DNA of 10,826 nucleotides, taken from NCBI GenBank assembly GCA_966186435.1, contig CBIFWW010000112.1, positions 1 through 10,826 of the forward strand, written 5' to 3'. Below the pieces are notes generated by a model. That model did no database searches. It saw only the letters and a list, made by a program, of their open reading frames with translations, and was not told the DNA's origin. The position numbers were made by a program, and so were the translations under genes. Origin of the DNA: CBIFWW01 sp966186435 (GTDB lineage Bacteria > Pseudomonadota > Gammaproteobacteria > Enterobacterales > Enterobacteriaceae). Positions within the stretch are counted from its first letter, which is position 1; the number at the start of each line of letters is the position of its first letter. Positions 1 through 7,925 of this stretch are shown piece after piece.

Positions 1-503
1 CGTTGTTATCAGCATGTAGTTCAACTAACACCGCAAATATGCATTCTGAGACGCATGCAGTCGGCAATAAAGATGGTTTCTTACTGCAAGCCTCTCAGGA
101 TGAATTTGAAAATTTGGTTCGTAATGTGGATATTAAAACCCGCCTTATGGATCAATATGCAGACTGGAAAGGCGTTCGTTATCGTCTGGGCGGCAGTACT
201 AAAAAAGGCATCGACTGTTCAGCATTTGTACAGCGCACCTTCCGCGAGCAGTTCGGCATGGATTTACCTCGCTCAACCTATGAGCAGCAGGATATGGGTA
301 AATCAGTTTCACGCAGTAAGCTGCGTACCGGTGATTTAGTACTGTTCCGCGCCGGCTCTACTGGCCGTCACGTGGGGATTTACATCGGTAATAATCAGTT
401 TGTTCATGCCTCTACCAGCAGCGGTGTGACCATTTCCAGCTTAAGCGAACCATACTGGAATAAGCGCTACAACGAAGCGCGTCGCGTACTCAGCCGTAGT
501 TAA
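1..503 (+). CDS. mepS: Murein DD-endopeptidase MepS (Spr), 5' end missing
   Basis: This is an outer-membrane lipoprotein of the NlpC/P60 cysteine peptidase family. It cuts D-Ala-mDAP cross-links in peptidoglycan so that new strands can be inserted during cell elongation. The window opens inside the signal peptide: the reading frame starts at base 3 with Leu-Leu-Ser-Ala-Cys, a lipobox whose lipidated Cys is the codon at 15-17. Counting that Cys as residue 1, the catalytic Cys in GIDCSAF is residue 68 and the histidines in RHVGIYIG and FVHAST are 119 and 131, the same numbers as the Cys-His-His triad of mature E. coli MepS. The C-terminus is complete (TAA at 501-503). The true start lies upstream of the window. 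In E. coli the protein is degraded by NlpI-Prc; nothing in the visible part tells whether that holds here. A strong terminator follows, so the gene seems to end its own transcription unit. Confidence 0.96.
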   Translation, partial: LLSACSSTNTANMHSETHAVGNKDGFLLQASQDEFENLVRNVDIKTRLMDQYADWKGVRYRLGGSTKKGIDCSAFVQRTFREQFGMDLPRSTYEQQDMGKSVSRSKLRTGDLVLFRAGSTGRHVGIYIGNNQFVHASTSSGVTISSLSEPYWNKRYNEARRVLSRS

Positions 504-530
504 GTCATCGCTATCCCTTGACGATGACTT
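502..530 (+). repeat. Perfect inverted repeat at the mepS stop codon
   Basis: The arms AAGTCATCG (502-510) and CGATGACTT (522-530) are perfect complements of 9 bp with an 11-base loop. The left arm begins inside the mepS stop codon. No T-run follows, so this is not an intrinsic terminator by itself. It may protect the mRNA 3' end or form the first stem of a stable 3'-UTR fragment; that role is inferred only. Confidence 0.5.
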
Positions 531-541
531 ACCAGGTTAGT

Positions 542-569
542 AAAAACGCTGCCCCGGCAGCGTTTTTTT
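542..569 (+). terminator. Rho-independent terminator after mepS
   Basis: A perfect hairpin has arms AAAAACGCTGC (542-552) and GCAGCGTTTTT (557-567) around a CCCG loop, and runs into seven consecutive T (563-569). The GC-rich upper stem and uninterrupted T-run are textbook for an intrinsic terminator acting on the mepS transcript, 39 bases after its stop codon. Confidence 0.92.
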
Positions 570-695
570 ATTTCTAAACATTGTCTAAAGTTGCACCTTT
601 TCTCCGGCCATTGACGCTGGCAATTCAGTGCCTCGATCAGGTAAATTACGTTATCCTTTTACTATTAAACCTAAAATGGTTTTGTTAATTACCCC

Positions 696-701
696 GGGGA
701 G
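696..701 (+). promoter_or_regulatory. Ribosome binding site that fixes the pdeN start
   Basis: GGGGAG lies 10 bases before the ATG at 712. The other in-frame starts, GTG at 628 and ATG at 676, have no purine-rich site at a usable distance. This supports 712 as the start and gives a protein length close to the E. coli homologue. Confidence 0.55.
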
Positions 702-711
702 ACGGCGTCTG

Positions 712-2280
712 ATGGTGCCGAAACAGCGTTTTATTCGTTACTTACCGTCCCCGCAACGCATCATCGGGGTATCGCTGCTACTTGCCTTCGTTGTTTCCAT
801 TCTTTTTGGCAGCGGCACCCTGCTTTTTCTGCACCATAAACGCACTTATGCTTGGGATTTACTGGTTCATGATATCAACAGCTACCTCAGTGAACTGTTC
901 CAGGATTTGCACATTACCTCGGATAAACTGCAACCGCTGACTTTTGGCGAGTGTGGGCATGTTTCCAGAACCCTCACCACTAACGCTGCTTTTAATGTCA
1001 ATGTACGCGCGCTCCTACTAGTGCGTAATAACATGGCCTTTTGCTCCTCCGCTACTGGTCCGATGGCATACCCGATGTCAGCCCTGGTGCCAGAGATCGA
1101 TACCTCACGGCTTTTAGACGTGGCGCTGATGGCCGAGACACCGATGATGCCCGGCAGACCTACGCTGGCCCTGTGGTACCGCAATGACACCGACAGTAAG
1201 CGCGGGATCTTTGCCACCCTTAACGTCAACCTTAATCCTTATTTGATGTACAGCGCCCGCCAGCACAACATTGTGGGCATCGCGCTAATTAATAAGCAAC
1301 TGGCGCTGTCCAGCTTCTCGCAAAAGCTACTGTCCGTCAGCCAACTCCCTTTACACCCGCTGCGCACCTTTACCCTAAAACAGTACCCGCTGACTATTTA
1401 TCTGTATGGCAATGAATGGCCACTTGAGGATATTCAGCTGTCGATTTTGGCAGGGATATTAGCCGGGGTATTTGGCGGCCTGCTGTATGGGTTCCTCGCC
1501 GGGCTTTATATGCGCCCAGGGAAAGAAATATTGAGTGGCATCCGCCACGGCCAATTCTTTATGGAGTATCAGCCGGTGGTGGCCAGTGACTCCCTGGCGC
1601 TAGGTGGTATTGAAGCGTTAATACGCTGGCACCGGCCAGGTGCAGGGCTGATTCCGCCCGATGCGTTTATTAACTTTGCCGAGGCCCAGCAGCTAATCGT
1701 GCCGCTCACCCGCCATTTGTTCACCCTGATTGCCCGTGACGCCCATGAGATGCAGAGCTTCATTCCCCAGGGCGCCAAGCTTGGGGTCAACCTCTCCCCC
1801 AACCATTTACACAGCCCGGGGTTCAAAGAGGACGTGCTTAGCTTTGTTAACTCTCTTCCCAAGGGCCATTTCCAGGTGGTATTTGAAATCACCGAGCGCG
1901 ATATGCTCCAGGAGCAGGCCGCCCATGAGATTTTTGACTGGATGCATGAGCAAGGCTTCCATATTGCGGTGGATGATTTTGGTACTGGTCACAGTGCGTT
2001 GATTTACCTCGAACGCTTTACCCTCGATTATCTGAAAATTGATCGCGGCTTTATTCACTCCATCGGCATGGAAACCGTCACCACCCCAGTACTGGATACG
2101 GTTCTAACCTTAGCCCGGCGTCTGAACATGACCACCGTAGCAGAAGGGGTGGAAACCCGCGAGCAAGCCAGTTGGCTTATCGATCAAGGGGTCAATTACC
2201 TACAAGGCTACTATTTTAGCCGCCCACTGCCTTTAGAGAAGCTACGTGCCTGGGTGCAAAATCCCCCGGCAGTCCTGTAA
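712..2280 (+). CDS. pdeN: Membrane-bound c-di-GMP phosphodiesterase with CSS sensor domain and EAL domain (PdeN/Rtn)
   Basis: Hydrolyses the second messenger c-di-GMP to pGpG at the inner membrane, favouring motility over sessile growth. With the ATG at 712 the protein has 522 residues, close to about 518 in E. coli PdeN. Order of parts: a short basic N-terminus, membrane segment 1 at about 17-40, a periplasmic domain with Cys81 and Cys111 (the latter in FCSS, the CSS motif), membrane segment 2 at about 241-266, then a cytoplasmic EAL domain. All active-site motifs are present: EAL at 301-303, EITER at 392-396, DDFGTG at 421-426, Lys442 in LKIDR and EGVE at 478-481, so the enzyme should be active. 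In related CSS-domain enzymes the two cysteines form a redox-sensitive periplasmic disulphide; that is assumed here. The frame is open back to GTG 628, which would add 28 residues, but that start lacks a ribosome binding site. No clear promoter is visible; TACTAT at 660-665 is a possible -10 with a poor -35. Confidence 0.93.
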   Translation: MVPKQRFIRYLPSPQRIIGVSLLLAFVVSILFGSGTLLFLHHKRTYAWDLLVHDINSYLSELFQDLHITSDKLQPLTFGECGHVSRTLTTNAAFNVNVRALLLVRNNMAFCSSATGPMAYPMSALVPEIDTSRLLDVALMAETPMMPGRPTLALWYRNDTDSKRGIFATLNVNLNPYLMYSARQHNIVGIALINKQLALSSFSQKLLSVSQLPLHPLRTFTLKQYPLTIYLYGNEWPLEDIQLSILAGILAGVFGGLLYGFLAGLYMRPGKEILSGIRHGQFFMEYQPVVASDSLALGGIEALIRWHRPGAGLIPPDAFINFAEAQQLIVPLTRHLFTLIARDAHEMQSFIPQGAKLGVNLSPNHLHSPGFKEDVLSFVNSLPKGHFQVVFEITERDMLQEQAAHEIFDWMHEQGFHIAVDDFGTGHSALIYLERFTLDYLKIDRGFIHSIGMETVTTPVLDTVLTLARRLNMTTVAEGVETREQASWLIDQGVNYLQGYYFSRPLPLEKLRAWVQNPPAVL

Positions 2281-2298
2281 ATCAAAGTAGATTGATTT
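2279..2298 (+). repeat. AT-rich inverted repeat at the pdeN stop codon
   Basis: The arms AAATCAA (2279-2285) and TTGATTT (2292-2298) are perfect 7-bp complements with a 6-base loop. The hairpin starts in the pdeN stop codon and touches the -35 element of the next promoter. It is too AT-rich to be a convincing terminator, so pdeN transcripts may run on into yejA. Confidence 0.35.
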
Positions 2299-2325
2299 CA
2301 CAACTGGCCCAGCCTCACTTATTAT
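2297..2325 (+). promoter_or_regulatory. Sigma-70 promoter of the yejABEF operon
   Basis: A -35 element TTCACA (2297-2302, 5 of 6 to TTGACA) and a -10 element TATTAT (2320-2325, 5 of 6 to TATAAT) are separated by exactly 17 bases. Transcription would start near 2332, leaving a leader of about 74 bases before yejA. It is the best sigma-70 match I found in the window and sits where an operon promoter is expected. In E. coli the small RNA RydC acts on yejABEF mRNA, so the leader could be a target; no pairing is claimed here. Confidence 0.65.
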
Positions 2326-2405
2326 TCACAGACAACGCATTTTCAAAGGCTTGTGGCGGCCCCATCCGCTGTTTAGGCCCGGTTAAATAAGGACTGCTGA
2401 ATACG

Positions 2406-4214
2406 ATGGTAATTAGGCTGGTAGCACTGGCATTGGTTGCGCTGATGAGCATCGCGGCCCAGGCCCAGAATATTAATGAAAGCTACAGCTTCGCCGTGCT
2501 GGGCGAGCCGAAATATGCCACGGATTTCACCCAGTTTGATTATGTAAACCCCGCCGCGCCCAAGGGCGGTGATATTACACTTTCTGCCATCGGCACCTTT
2601 GATAACTTCAACCGCTATGCCTCCCGGGGCAACCCCGCCGTGCGTAGCGACCAGCTTTATGACTCGCTGTTTACAACTTCCGACGATGAACCCGGCAGCT
2701 ATTATCCGTTGATCGCCGAAATGGCCCGTTACCCGGATAATTTTGCCTGGGCCGAAGTCACGATTAACCCAAAAGCGCGGTTCCATGACGGTACGCCAAT
2801 CACCGCTGAAGACGTGGCCTTTACCTTCCAGAAATTTATGACTGAAGGGGTGCCGCAGTTCCGCTCGATTTACAAAGGGGCCAGCGCCAAGGCAATTTCC
2901 CGGCTAACGGTGCGTTTTGAGCTGGCTACCCCAAGCAAAGAGCGGATGCTGGGGCTGTTCTCCCTGCCGGTGATGTCGAAGGCCTTTTGGCAAACCCGTA
3001 AATTTAACGAACCGCTTCCCCACCCACCTCTTGGCAATGGCCCTTACCGTATCAGCGCCTGGCGCATGGGCCAATACGTGACCTACACTCGGGTGAAAAA
3101 TTACTGGGCGGCCAATTTGCCGGTAAACCGCGGGCGCTGGAACTTCGACAGCATTCGCTATGACTATTATCTGGATGACAACGTAGCTTTCGAAGCCTTT
3201 AAAGCCGGGGCCTATGACTTCCGTAACGAAACCAACCCTAAAAACTGGGCAACCCGCTATACCGGCTCCAATTTCCGTGACAATTACATCGTTAAAGTGG
3301 CCCAGGAAAACACCTCGGCCCAGGATACCCGCTGGCTGGCGTTTAATATCCAGCGCCCGATCTTTGCTGACCGTCAGGTGCGGGAGGCAATCTCTCTGGC
3401 TTTTGATTTTGAATGGATGAACAAGGCGCTGTTTTACGGGGCCTATCACCGGGTAAACAGCTACTTCCAGAACACCGAATATGCAGCAAGCAACTACCCT
3501 AATGCCGCCGAGCTGATCCTGCTGGCCCCTTACAAGGCCGAGTTGCCGCCACAGGTGTTCACCTCGGTGTATCAGCCACCCGCGTCGAAGGGGGATGGCT
3601 TCGACCGGGACAATATCCTTAACGCCCTGGAGTTACTGAAAAGCGCCGGCTGGGTGTTAAAAGACAAGCAACTGGTCAATGTGAAGACCGGGCAGCCCTT
3701 TACCTTCGAGCTGCTGTTAAACAGCGCCGGGAATAACCAGTGGGCGTTGCCCTTCCAGCACAATCTGGCGCGCATGGGGATTACCATGAACATTCGCCAA
3801 GTGGATAGCTCCCAGCTGATTAACCGGCTGCGCTCCCGGGATTACGACATGATTCCGTCATTGTATAGCGCCATGCCCTGGCCCAGCCCAAGCCTGGAGA
3901 TTTTATGGTCTACGGCCTATGTGAATTCCACCTGGAACGCCCCCGGGGTCCAAAACCCGATTGTCGATAAACTTATCAGCCAGATAGTGGCCAATCAGGG
4001 CAATAAAGAAAAGCTGCTGCCATTGGGGCGGGCGCTGGACCGGGTGCTGACCTGGAATTACTACATGCTGCCAATGTGGTATATGCCCATGGACACCTTT
4101 GCTTATTGGAGCAAATTCTCCCGCCGTGGTATCAAGCCGATGTATACACTCGGCTTTGATAACTGGTGGTATGACGTTAACAAAGCCGCCCGGCTGCCAG
4201 CCCAAAGGCGTTAA
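2406..4214 (+). CDS. yejA: Periplasmic peptide-binding protein of the YejABEF ABC importer
   Basis: Captures oligopeptides in the periplasm and hands them to the YejB-YejE channel. In E. coli this system brings in the peptide-nucleotide antibiotic microcin C, and in Salmonella it has been linked to resistance to cationic peptides. The 602 residues (about 604 in E. coli) begin with a secretion signal: Arg4, a hydrophobic stretch 5-17 and a probable cleavage after AQA (residues 18-20). The remainder is one solute-binding protein family 5 fold with family stretches such as FDYVNPAAPKGG, FTTSDDEPGSYYPLIAE and the terminal WWYDVNKAA. The only ribosome binding site candidate, AAGGA at 2389-2393, is 12 bases from the ATG, longer than usual, which may mean modest or regulated initiation. 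It is the first gene of the operon, 9 bases before yejB. The match to the E. coli protein is strong over its whole length. Confidence 0.96.
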   Translation: MVIRLVALALVALMSIAAQAQNINESYSFAVLGEPKYATDFTQFDYVNPAAPKGGDITLSAIGTFDNFNRYASRGNPAVRSDQLYDSLFTTSDDEPGSYYPLIAEMARYPDNFAWAEVTINPKARFHDGTPITAEDVAFTFQKFMTEGVPQFRSIYKGASAKAISRLTVRFELATPSKERMLGLFSLPVMSKAFWQTRKFNEPLPHPPLGNGPYRISAWRMGQYVTYTRVKNYWAANLPVNRGRWNFDSIRYDYYLDDNVAFEAFKAGAYDFRNETNPKNWATRYTGSNFRDNYIVKVAQENTSAQDTRWLAFNIQRPIFADRQVREAISLAFDFEWMNKALFYGAYHRVNSYFQNTEYAASNYPNAAELILLAPYKAELPPQVFTSVYQPPASKGDGFDRDNILNALELLKSAGWVLKDKQLVNVKTGQPFTFELLLNSAGNNQWALPFQHNLARMGITMNIRQVDSSQLINRLRSRDYDMIPSLYSAMPWPSPSLEILWSTAYVNSTWNAPGVQNPIVDKLISQIVANQGNKEKLLPLGRALDRVLTWNYYMLPMWYMPMDTFAYWSKFSRRGIKPMYTLGFDNWWYDVNKAARLPAQRR

Positions 4215-4223
4215 GGATTCGAA

Positions 4224-5321
4224 ATGGCAGCCTATTTATTGCGGCGTTTACTGCTGATTATCCCCACCCTGTGGGCCATCATCACCATCAACTTTTTTAT
4301 CGTCCAAGTGGCCCCCGGCGGCCCGGTGGATCAGGCCATTGCCGCTATGCAGTTTGGCCCGGCCAGCGGCGTGCCGGGCGCGGGTGGTGAAGGGATGGGG
4401 GCCAGCCATGCTCAGGTTGGGATTGGCAATGTGGGTGATAACCAGTACCGTGGTTCACAGGGACTGGATCCTGAAGTGATCAATGAGATCACCAAACGCT
4501 ACGGTTTTGATAAGCCTCTTCATGAACGTTATTTCTTGATGCTTAAGGATTATCTTCGTTTCGATTTCGGTAACAGCCTGTTCAGGAGCGCCTCGGTATT
4601 AAAATTGATTGGCGATAGCCTACCGGTGTCCATCACTCTTGGGCTGTGGAGCACCCTGATTATTTACCTGGTGTCAATCCCCCTTGGGATCCGCAAGGCG
4701 GTGCGCAACGGATCGGCTTTCGATGTCTGGAGCAGCAGCCTGATAATCGTGGGTTATGCTATCCCGGCCTTCCTGTTCGCCATCCTGCTGATTGTGTTCT
4801 TTTCCGGTGGCAATTACTTCGATTGGTTCCCGCTGCGGGGCCTGGTGTCCCCACAGTTTGATAGCCTGCCCTGGTACCAGAAAATTACCGATTACCTATG
4901 GCATATCACTTTACCAGTGCTGGCCACGGTGATCGGGGGCTTCGCCACCCTGACCATGCTCACCAAAAACTCGTTTATGGATGAGATCCGCAAGCAATAT
5001 GTGGTTACCGCCCGGGCTAAGGGGCTTGCTGAGCGGCAAATTCTGCGCCGCCACGTGTTCCGCAATGCCATGCTGCTGGTGATTGCCGGGTTCCCGGCCA
5101 CCTTTATTAGCATGTTCTTTACCGGTTCTCTATTGATTGAGGTGATGTTCTCACTGAATGGTTTGGGGCTGTTGGGCTATGAAGCCACCCTCTCTCGGGA
5201 TTACCCGGTGATTTTCGGCACCTTGTACATCTTCACCCTGATTGGGCTATTGATGAATATTCTCAGCGATCTGACTTACACCCTGGTGGATCCGCGTATT
5301 GATTTTGAGGGGCGAGGATGA
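4224..5321 (+). CDS. yejB: Inner-membrane permease YejB of the peptide ABC importer
   Basis: One of the two channel subunits of the YejABEF importer. The 365 residues match the E. coli length (about 364). An N-terminal membrane helix (about 5-28) is followed by the family GGPVDQ motif, then a Gly/Ala-rich periplasmic loop at about 45-78 that is a mark of YejB rather than of OppB or DppB. A block of about five further helices follows, with a cytoplasmic EAA coupling loop at about residues 260-285 (TARAKG followed by HVFRNAM) that contacts the ATPase. A good ribosome binding site, AAGGA at 4213-4217, overlaps the yejA stop codon 6 bases before the ATG, so translation is probably coupled to yejA. 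The stop codon overlaps the yejE start. Confidence 0.96.
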   Translation: MAAYLLRRLLLIIPTLWAIITINFFIVQVAPGGPVDQAIAAMQFGPASGVPGAGGEGMGASHAQVGIGNVGDNQYRGSQGLDPEVINEITKRYGFDKPLHERYFLMLKDYLRFDFGNSLFRSASVLKLIGDSLPVSITLGLWSTLIIYLVSIPLGIRKAVRNGSAFDVWSSSLIIVGYAIPAFLFAILLIVFFSGGNYFDWFPLRGLVSPQFDSLPWYQKITDYLWHITLPVLATVIGGFATLTMLTKNSFMDEIRKQYVVTARAKGLAERQILRRHVFRNAMLLVIAGFPATFISMFFTGSLLIEVMFSLNGLGLLGYEATLSRDYPVIFGTLYIFTLIGLLMNILSDLTYTLVDPRIDFEGRG

Positions 5322-6331
5322 CCCCAACTAACCAAGCTCGGTGGGCACGATTCCGTCAAAACCGCCGGGGATACTGGTCCTTATGGATTTTCGGCCTGCT
5401 ATTTGCCATGAGCTTGGGGGCAGAGTTGATTGCCAACGACCGGCCGCTGGTGGTGCATTACCAGAATCAGTGGTATTTCCCGGTATTTAAAACCTATGCC
5501 GAGAGCGATTTTGGCGGCCCGCTGCCCACCCAGGCGGATTATCAAGACCCGTGGCTGGCACAAAAGCTGGAACAAGGGGGCTGGGTGCTATGGCCGCCGG
5601 TGCGCTTCAGCTATAACACCATTAACTTTGCCAGTGATACCACCTTTCCCTCCGCCCCCTCGCGCACTAACTGGTTGGGCACCGATGCCAATGGCCGGGA
5701 TGTGCTGGCGCGTATTTTGTATGGGGCGCGGATTTCTATCGTCTTCGGGCTGATGCTCACCCTGTGTACCAGCCTGCTGGGCGTATTAGCCGGGGCTACC
5801 CAGGGCTATTACGGCGGGCGTATCGATCTCTGGGGCCAGCGCTTCATTGAGGTCTGGTCCGGGATGCCGACCCTGTTCTTGATCATTATCCTTTCCAGCG
5901 TGATCCAGCCGGGCTTTTGGTGGCTGCTGGGGATCACCACGGTATTTGGCTGGATGGCTTTAGTGGGGGTGGTGCGGGCCGAGTTCCTGCGTACCCGTAA
6001 CTTCGATTATATCCGGGCGGCTCAGGCGATGGGGGTCAGCGACCGGGTGATCATCCTGCGCCATATGCTGCCTAATGCCATGGTGGCGACACTGACCTTC
6101 CTGCCGTTTATCCTGTGTGGCTCGATTTCCAGCCTCGCCTCGCTGGACTTCTTAGGCTTCGGGATGCCCCTTGGCTCCCCTTCGCTAGGGGAATTGTTGC
6201 TTCAGGGGAAAAACAATTTACAGGCACCGTGGCTGGGGATTGCCGGGTTCTTATCCCTGGCGGTGCTGCTGTCACTGCTGATATTTATTTTTGAAGCCGT
6301 CCGTGACGCCTTCGATCCAAGCCGGGGCTGA
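5318..6331 (+). CDS. yejE: Inner-membrane permease YejE of the peptide ABC importer
   Basis: The second channel subunit, pairing with YejB. It has 337 residues (about 341 in E. coli). A basic N-terminus is followed by membrane helix 1 (about 21-40), a long periplasmic stretch including SDFGGPL and NWLGTDANGRDVLARILYG (the latter typical of the OppC/DppC group), then five helices with the EAA coupling loop at about 232-254 (IRAAQAMG, then RHMLPNAM). The start is in an ATGA overlap with the yejB stop (ATG 5318-5320, TGA 5319-5321), behind the purine-rich GAGGGG at 5307-5312. This is the classical arrangement for translational coupling and equal subunit amounts. Its TGA overlaps the yejF ATG by one base. 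Confidence 0.96.
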   Translation: MTPTNQARWARFRQNRRGYWSLWIFGLLFAMSLGAELIANDRPLVVHYQNQWYFPVFKTYAESDFGGPLPTQADYQDPWLAQKLEQGGWVLWPPVRFSYNTINFASDTTFPSAPSRTNWLGTDANGRDVLARILYGARISIVFGLMLTLCTSLLGVLAGATQGYYGGRIDLWGQRFIEVWSGMPTLFLIIILSSVIQPGFWWLLGITTVFGWMALVGVVRAEFLRTRNFDYIRAAQAMGVSDRVIILRHMLPNAMVATLTFLPFILCGSISSLASLDFLGFGMPLGSPSLGELLLQGKNNLQAPWLGIAGFLSLAVLLSLLIFIFEAVRDAFDPSRG

Positions 6332-7923
6332 TGATGACCACGCCATTACTACGCATTCAGGACTTATCCATCGCCTTTAGCCAGCGCGGGGAAACCCGCC
6401 AAGTAGTAGAGTCACTGTCACTGGAGATTGCCGAAGGGGAAACCCTGGCGCTGGTGGGCGAATCCGGCTCCGGTAAAAGCGTTACTGCACTGTCGGTGCT
6501 GCGGCTGCTCCCTGCCCCGCCGGTGAGTTACCCCAGTGGTGAGATCTTTTTCCGCGACACCCCGCTGTTACATGCCCCGGAAAGCACCCTGCGCAAGATC
6601 CGTGGCAACAAGATCGCCATGATCTTTCAGGAGCCAATGGTATCCCTTAACCCGCTGCATACCGTGGAGAAACAGCTGTATGAAGTATTGTCTCTGCACC
6701 GGGGGATGCGCCAGGAGGCGGCGCGGGGGGAGATCCTAAGCTGCCTGGATCGGGTGGGTATTCGCCAACCGCGCCAGCGCTTAAATGATTACCCGCACCA
6801 GCTCTCCGGCGGTGAACGCCAGCGGGTGATGATTGCCATGGCGCTGCTGACCCGCCCCCAGCTGCTAATTGCCGATGAACCAACCACCGCCCTGGATGTG
6901 ACGGTTCAGGCGCAAATCCTCACCCTACTCAAAGCGCTGCGGGAAGAGCTAAACATGGGGCTGCTGTTTATCACCCATAACCTAAGCATCGTGCGGAAGC
7001 TGGCGGATAACGTGGCGGTAATGCGCAATGGCCACTGCGTGGAGCAAAACCGCTGCCAGGCACTGCTTAATACACCGGAAAACCCTTACACCCGTCAGCT
7101 ACTGGCCGCAGAGCCTGCGGGCAATCCACCTGCACTGGAAGCGGATTTGGCCCCGCTGTTAACGGTAAAAAATTTGCAAGTGCGCTTCCCAATCCGCCGT
7201 GGCCTGTTTAAACGCACCGTGGGCTACCATTATGGTCTTAAGGGGCTGAGCTTTGACCTGCGCCCGGGGGAAACTCTGGGGTTGGTGGGTGAGTCTGGCT
7301 CCGGTAAAAGCACCACCGGGTTAGCCCTGTTGCGGCTGTTGCCTTCACTGGGCGAGATTATTTTTGATGGCAAGCCACTGCACCTATGGGGACGCCGCCA
7401 GATGCTGCCGGTACGCCACCGGGTGCAAGTCGTGTTCCAGGATCCCAACTCATCCCTTAACCCCCGCCTCACCTGCCAGCAGGTGATTGAAGAAGGGCTT
7501 AAGGTTCATCACCCCCATCTGAGCACCAGTGAGCGCGAAACCCAAGTGGTGACGGTGATGGAAGAAGTAGGGTTAGACCCGCAGACCCGCGGCCGTTATC
7601 CGGCAGAGTTTTCCGGCGGCCAGCGCCAGCGCATTGCCATTGCCCGGGCGCTGATCTTGCGGCCGGAAATAATTATTCTGGATGAGCCAACCTCATCACT
7701 GGATCGCTCAGTGCAGGCCCAAATTCTCGCCTTGCTAATTTCGTTGCAGGAGAAGCATCGGCTGGCATACATCTTTATCAGCCATGATTTGGATGTAGTG
7801 CGCGCGTTATGCCACCAGGTGGTGGTGCTGCGCGATGGAGAAGTAGTGGAGCAAGGGGAATGTCAGCAAATTTTCAGCGCGCCACAGGCAGCCTATACCC
7901 GTCAGTTGATAAACCCTGACTGA
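6331..7923 (+). CDS. yejF: Peptide ABC importer ATPase with two fused nucleotide-binding domains
   Basis: Drives peptide uptake through YejB-YejE by ATP hydrolysis on the cytoplasmic side. Unlike the Opp and Dpp systems, which use two separate ATPases, both domains are in one chain of 530 residues (about 529 in E. coli). Domain 1 has Walker A GESGSGKS at 43-50, signature LSGGE at 158-162 and Walker B Asp182-Glu183; domain 2 has Walker A at 320-327, signature FSGGQ at 427-431 and Walker B Asp451-Glu452. The switch histidines are present in FITHN and FISHD. Both sites look complete, so both should hydrolyse ATP. The C-terminal part of each domain carries the oligopeptide/dipeptide transporter extension (NPYTRQLL and AAYTRQLI). 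The frame opens with two ATGs (6331 and 6334); 6331 overlaps the yejE stop. It is the last gene of the operon, with no intrinsic terminator after it. Confidence 0.96.
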   Translation: MMTTPLLRIQDLSIAFSQRGETRQVVESLSLEIAEGETLALVGESGSGKSVTALSVLRLLPAPPVSYPSGEIFFRDTPLLHAPESTLRKIRGNKIAMIFQEPMVSLNPLHTVEKQLYEVLSLHRGMRQEAARGEILSCLDRVGIRQPRQRLNDYPHQLSGGERQRVMIAMALLTRPQLLIADEPTTALDVTVQAQILTLLKALREELNMGLLFITHNLSIVRKLADNVAVMRNGHCVEQNRCQALLNTPENPYTRQLLAAEPAGNPPALEADLAPLLTVKNLQVRFPIRRGLFKRTVGYHYGLKGLSFDLRPGETLGLVGESGSGKSTTGLALLRLLPSLGEIIFDGKPLHLWGRRQMLPVRHRVQVVFQDPNSSLNPRLTCQQVIEEGLKVHHPHLSTSERETQVVTVMEEVGLDPQTRGRYPAEFSGGQRQRIAIARALILRPEIIILDEPTSSLDRSVQAQILALLISLQEKHRLAYIFISHDLDVVRALCHQVVVLRDGEVVEQGECQQIFSAPQAAYTRQLINPD

Positions 7924-7925
7924 TA

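Noticed and set aside
628..711. N-terminal extension of pdeN from GTG 628 (28 extra residues)
   Set aside because: There is no ribosome binding site for GTG 628 or ATG 676. The start at 712 has one and gives a length close to E. coli PdeN.
2904..3449. A 181-codon open frame antisense to yejA (and similar ones antisense to pdeN, yejF and rsuA)
   Set aside because: Each lies wholly inside a well-supported gene, has no recognisable motif, and is explained by the codon bias of the opposite strand.
5446..5453. Chi octamers GCTGGTGG (here on plus; another on minus at 10357-10364)
   Set aside because: They are exact matches to the E. coli Chi sequence, but such octamers are frequent in enterobacterial core genes and these lie in ordinary coding sequence, so they say nothing special about the window.
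6466..7311. Fifteen-base direct repeat GGCTCCGGTAAAAGC in yejF (6466-6480 and 7297-7311)
   Set aside because: It encodes the Walker A motif in each of the two ATPase domains and reflects shared protein sequence, not a mobile or regulatory repeat.
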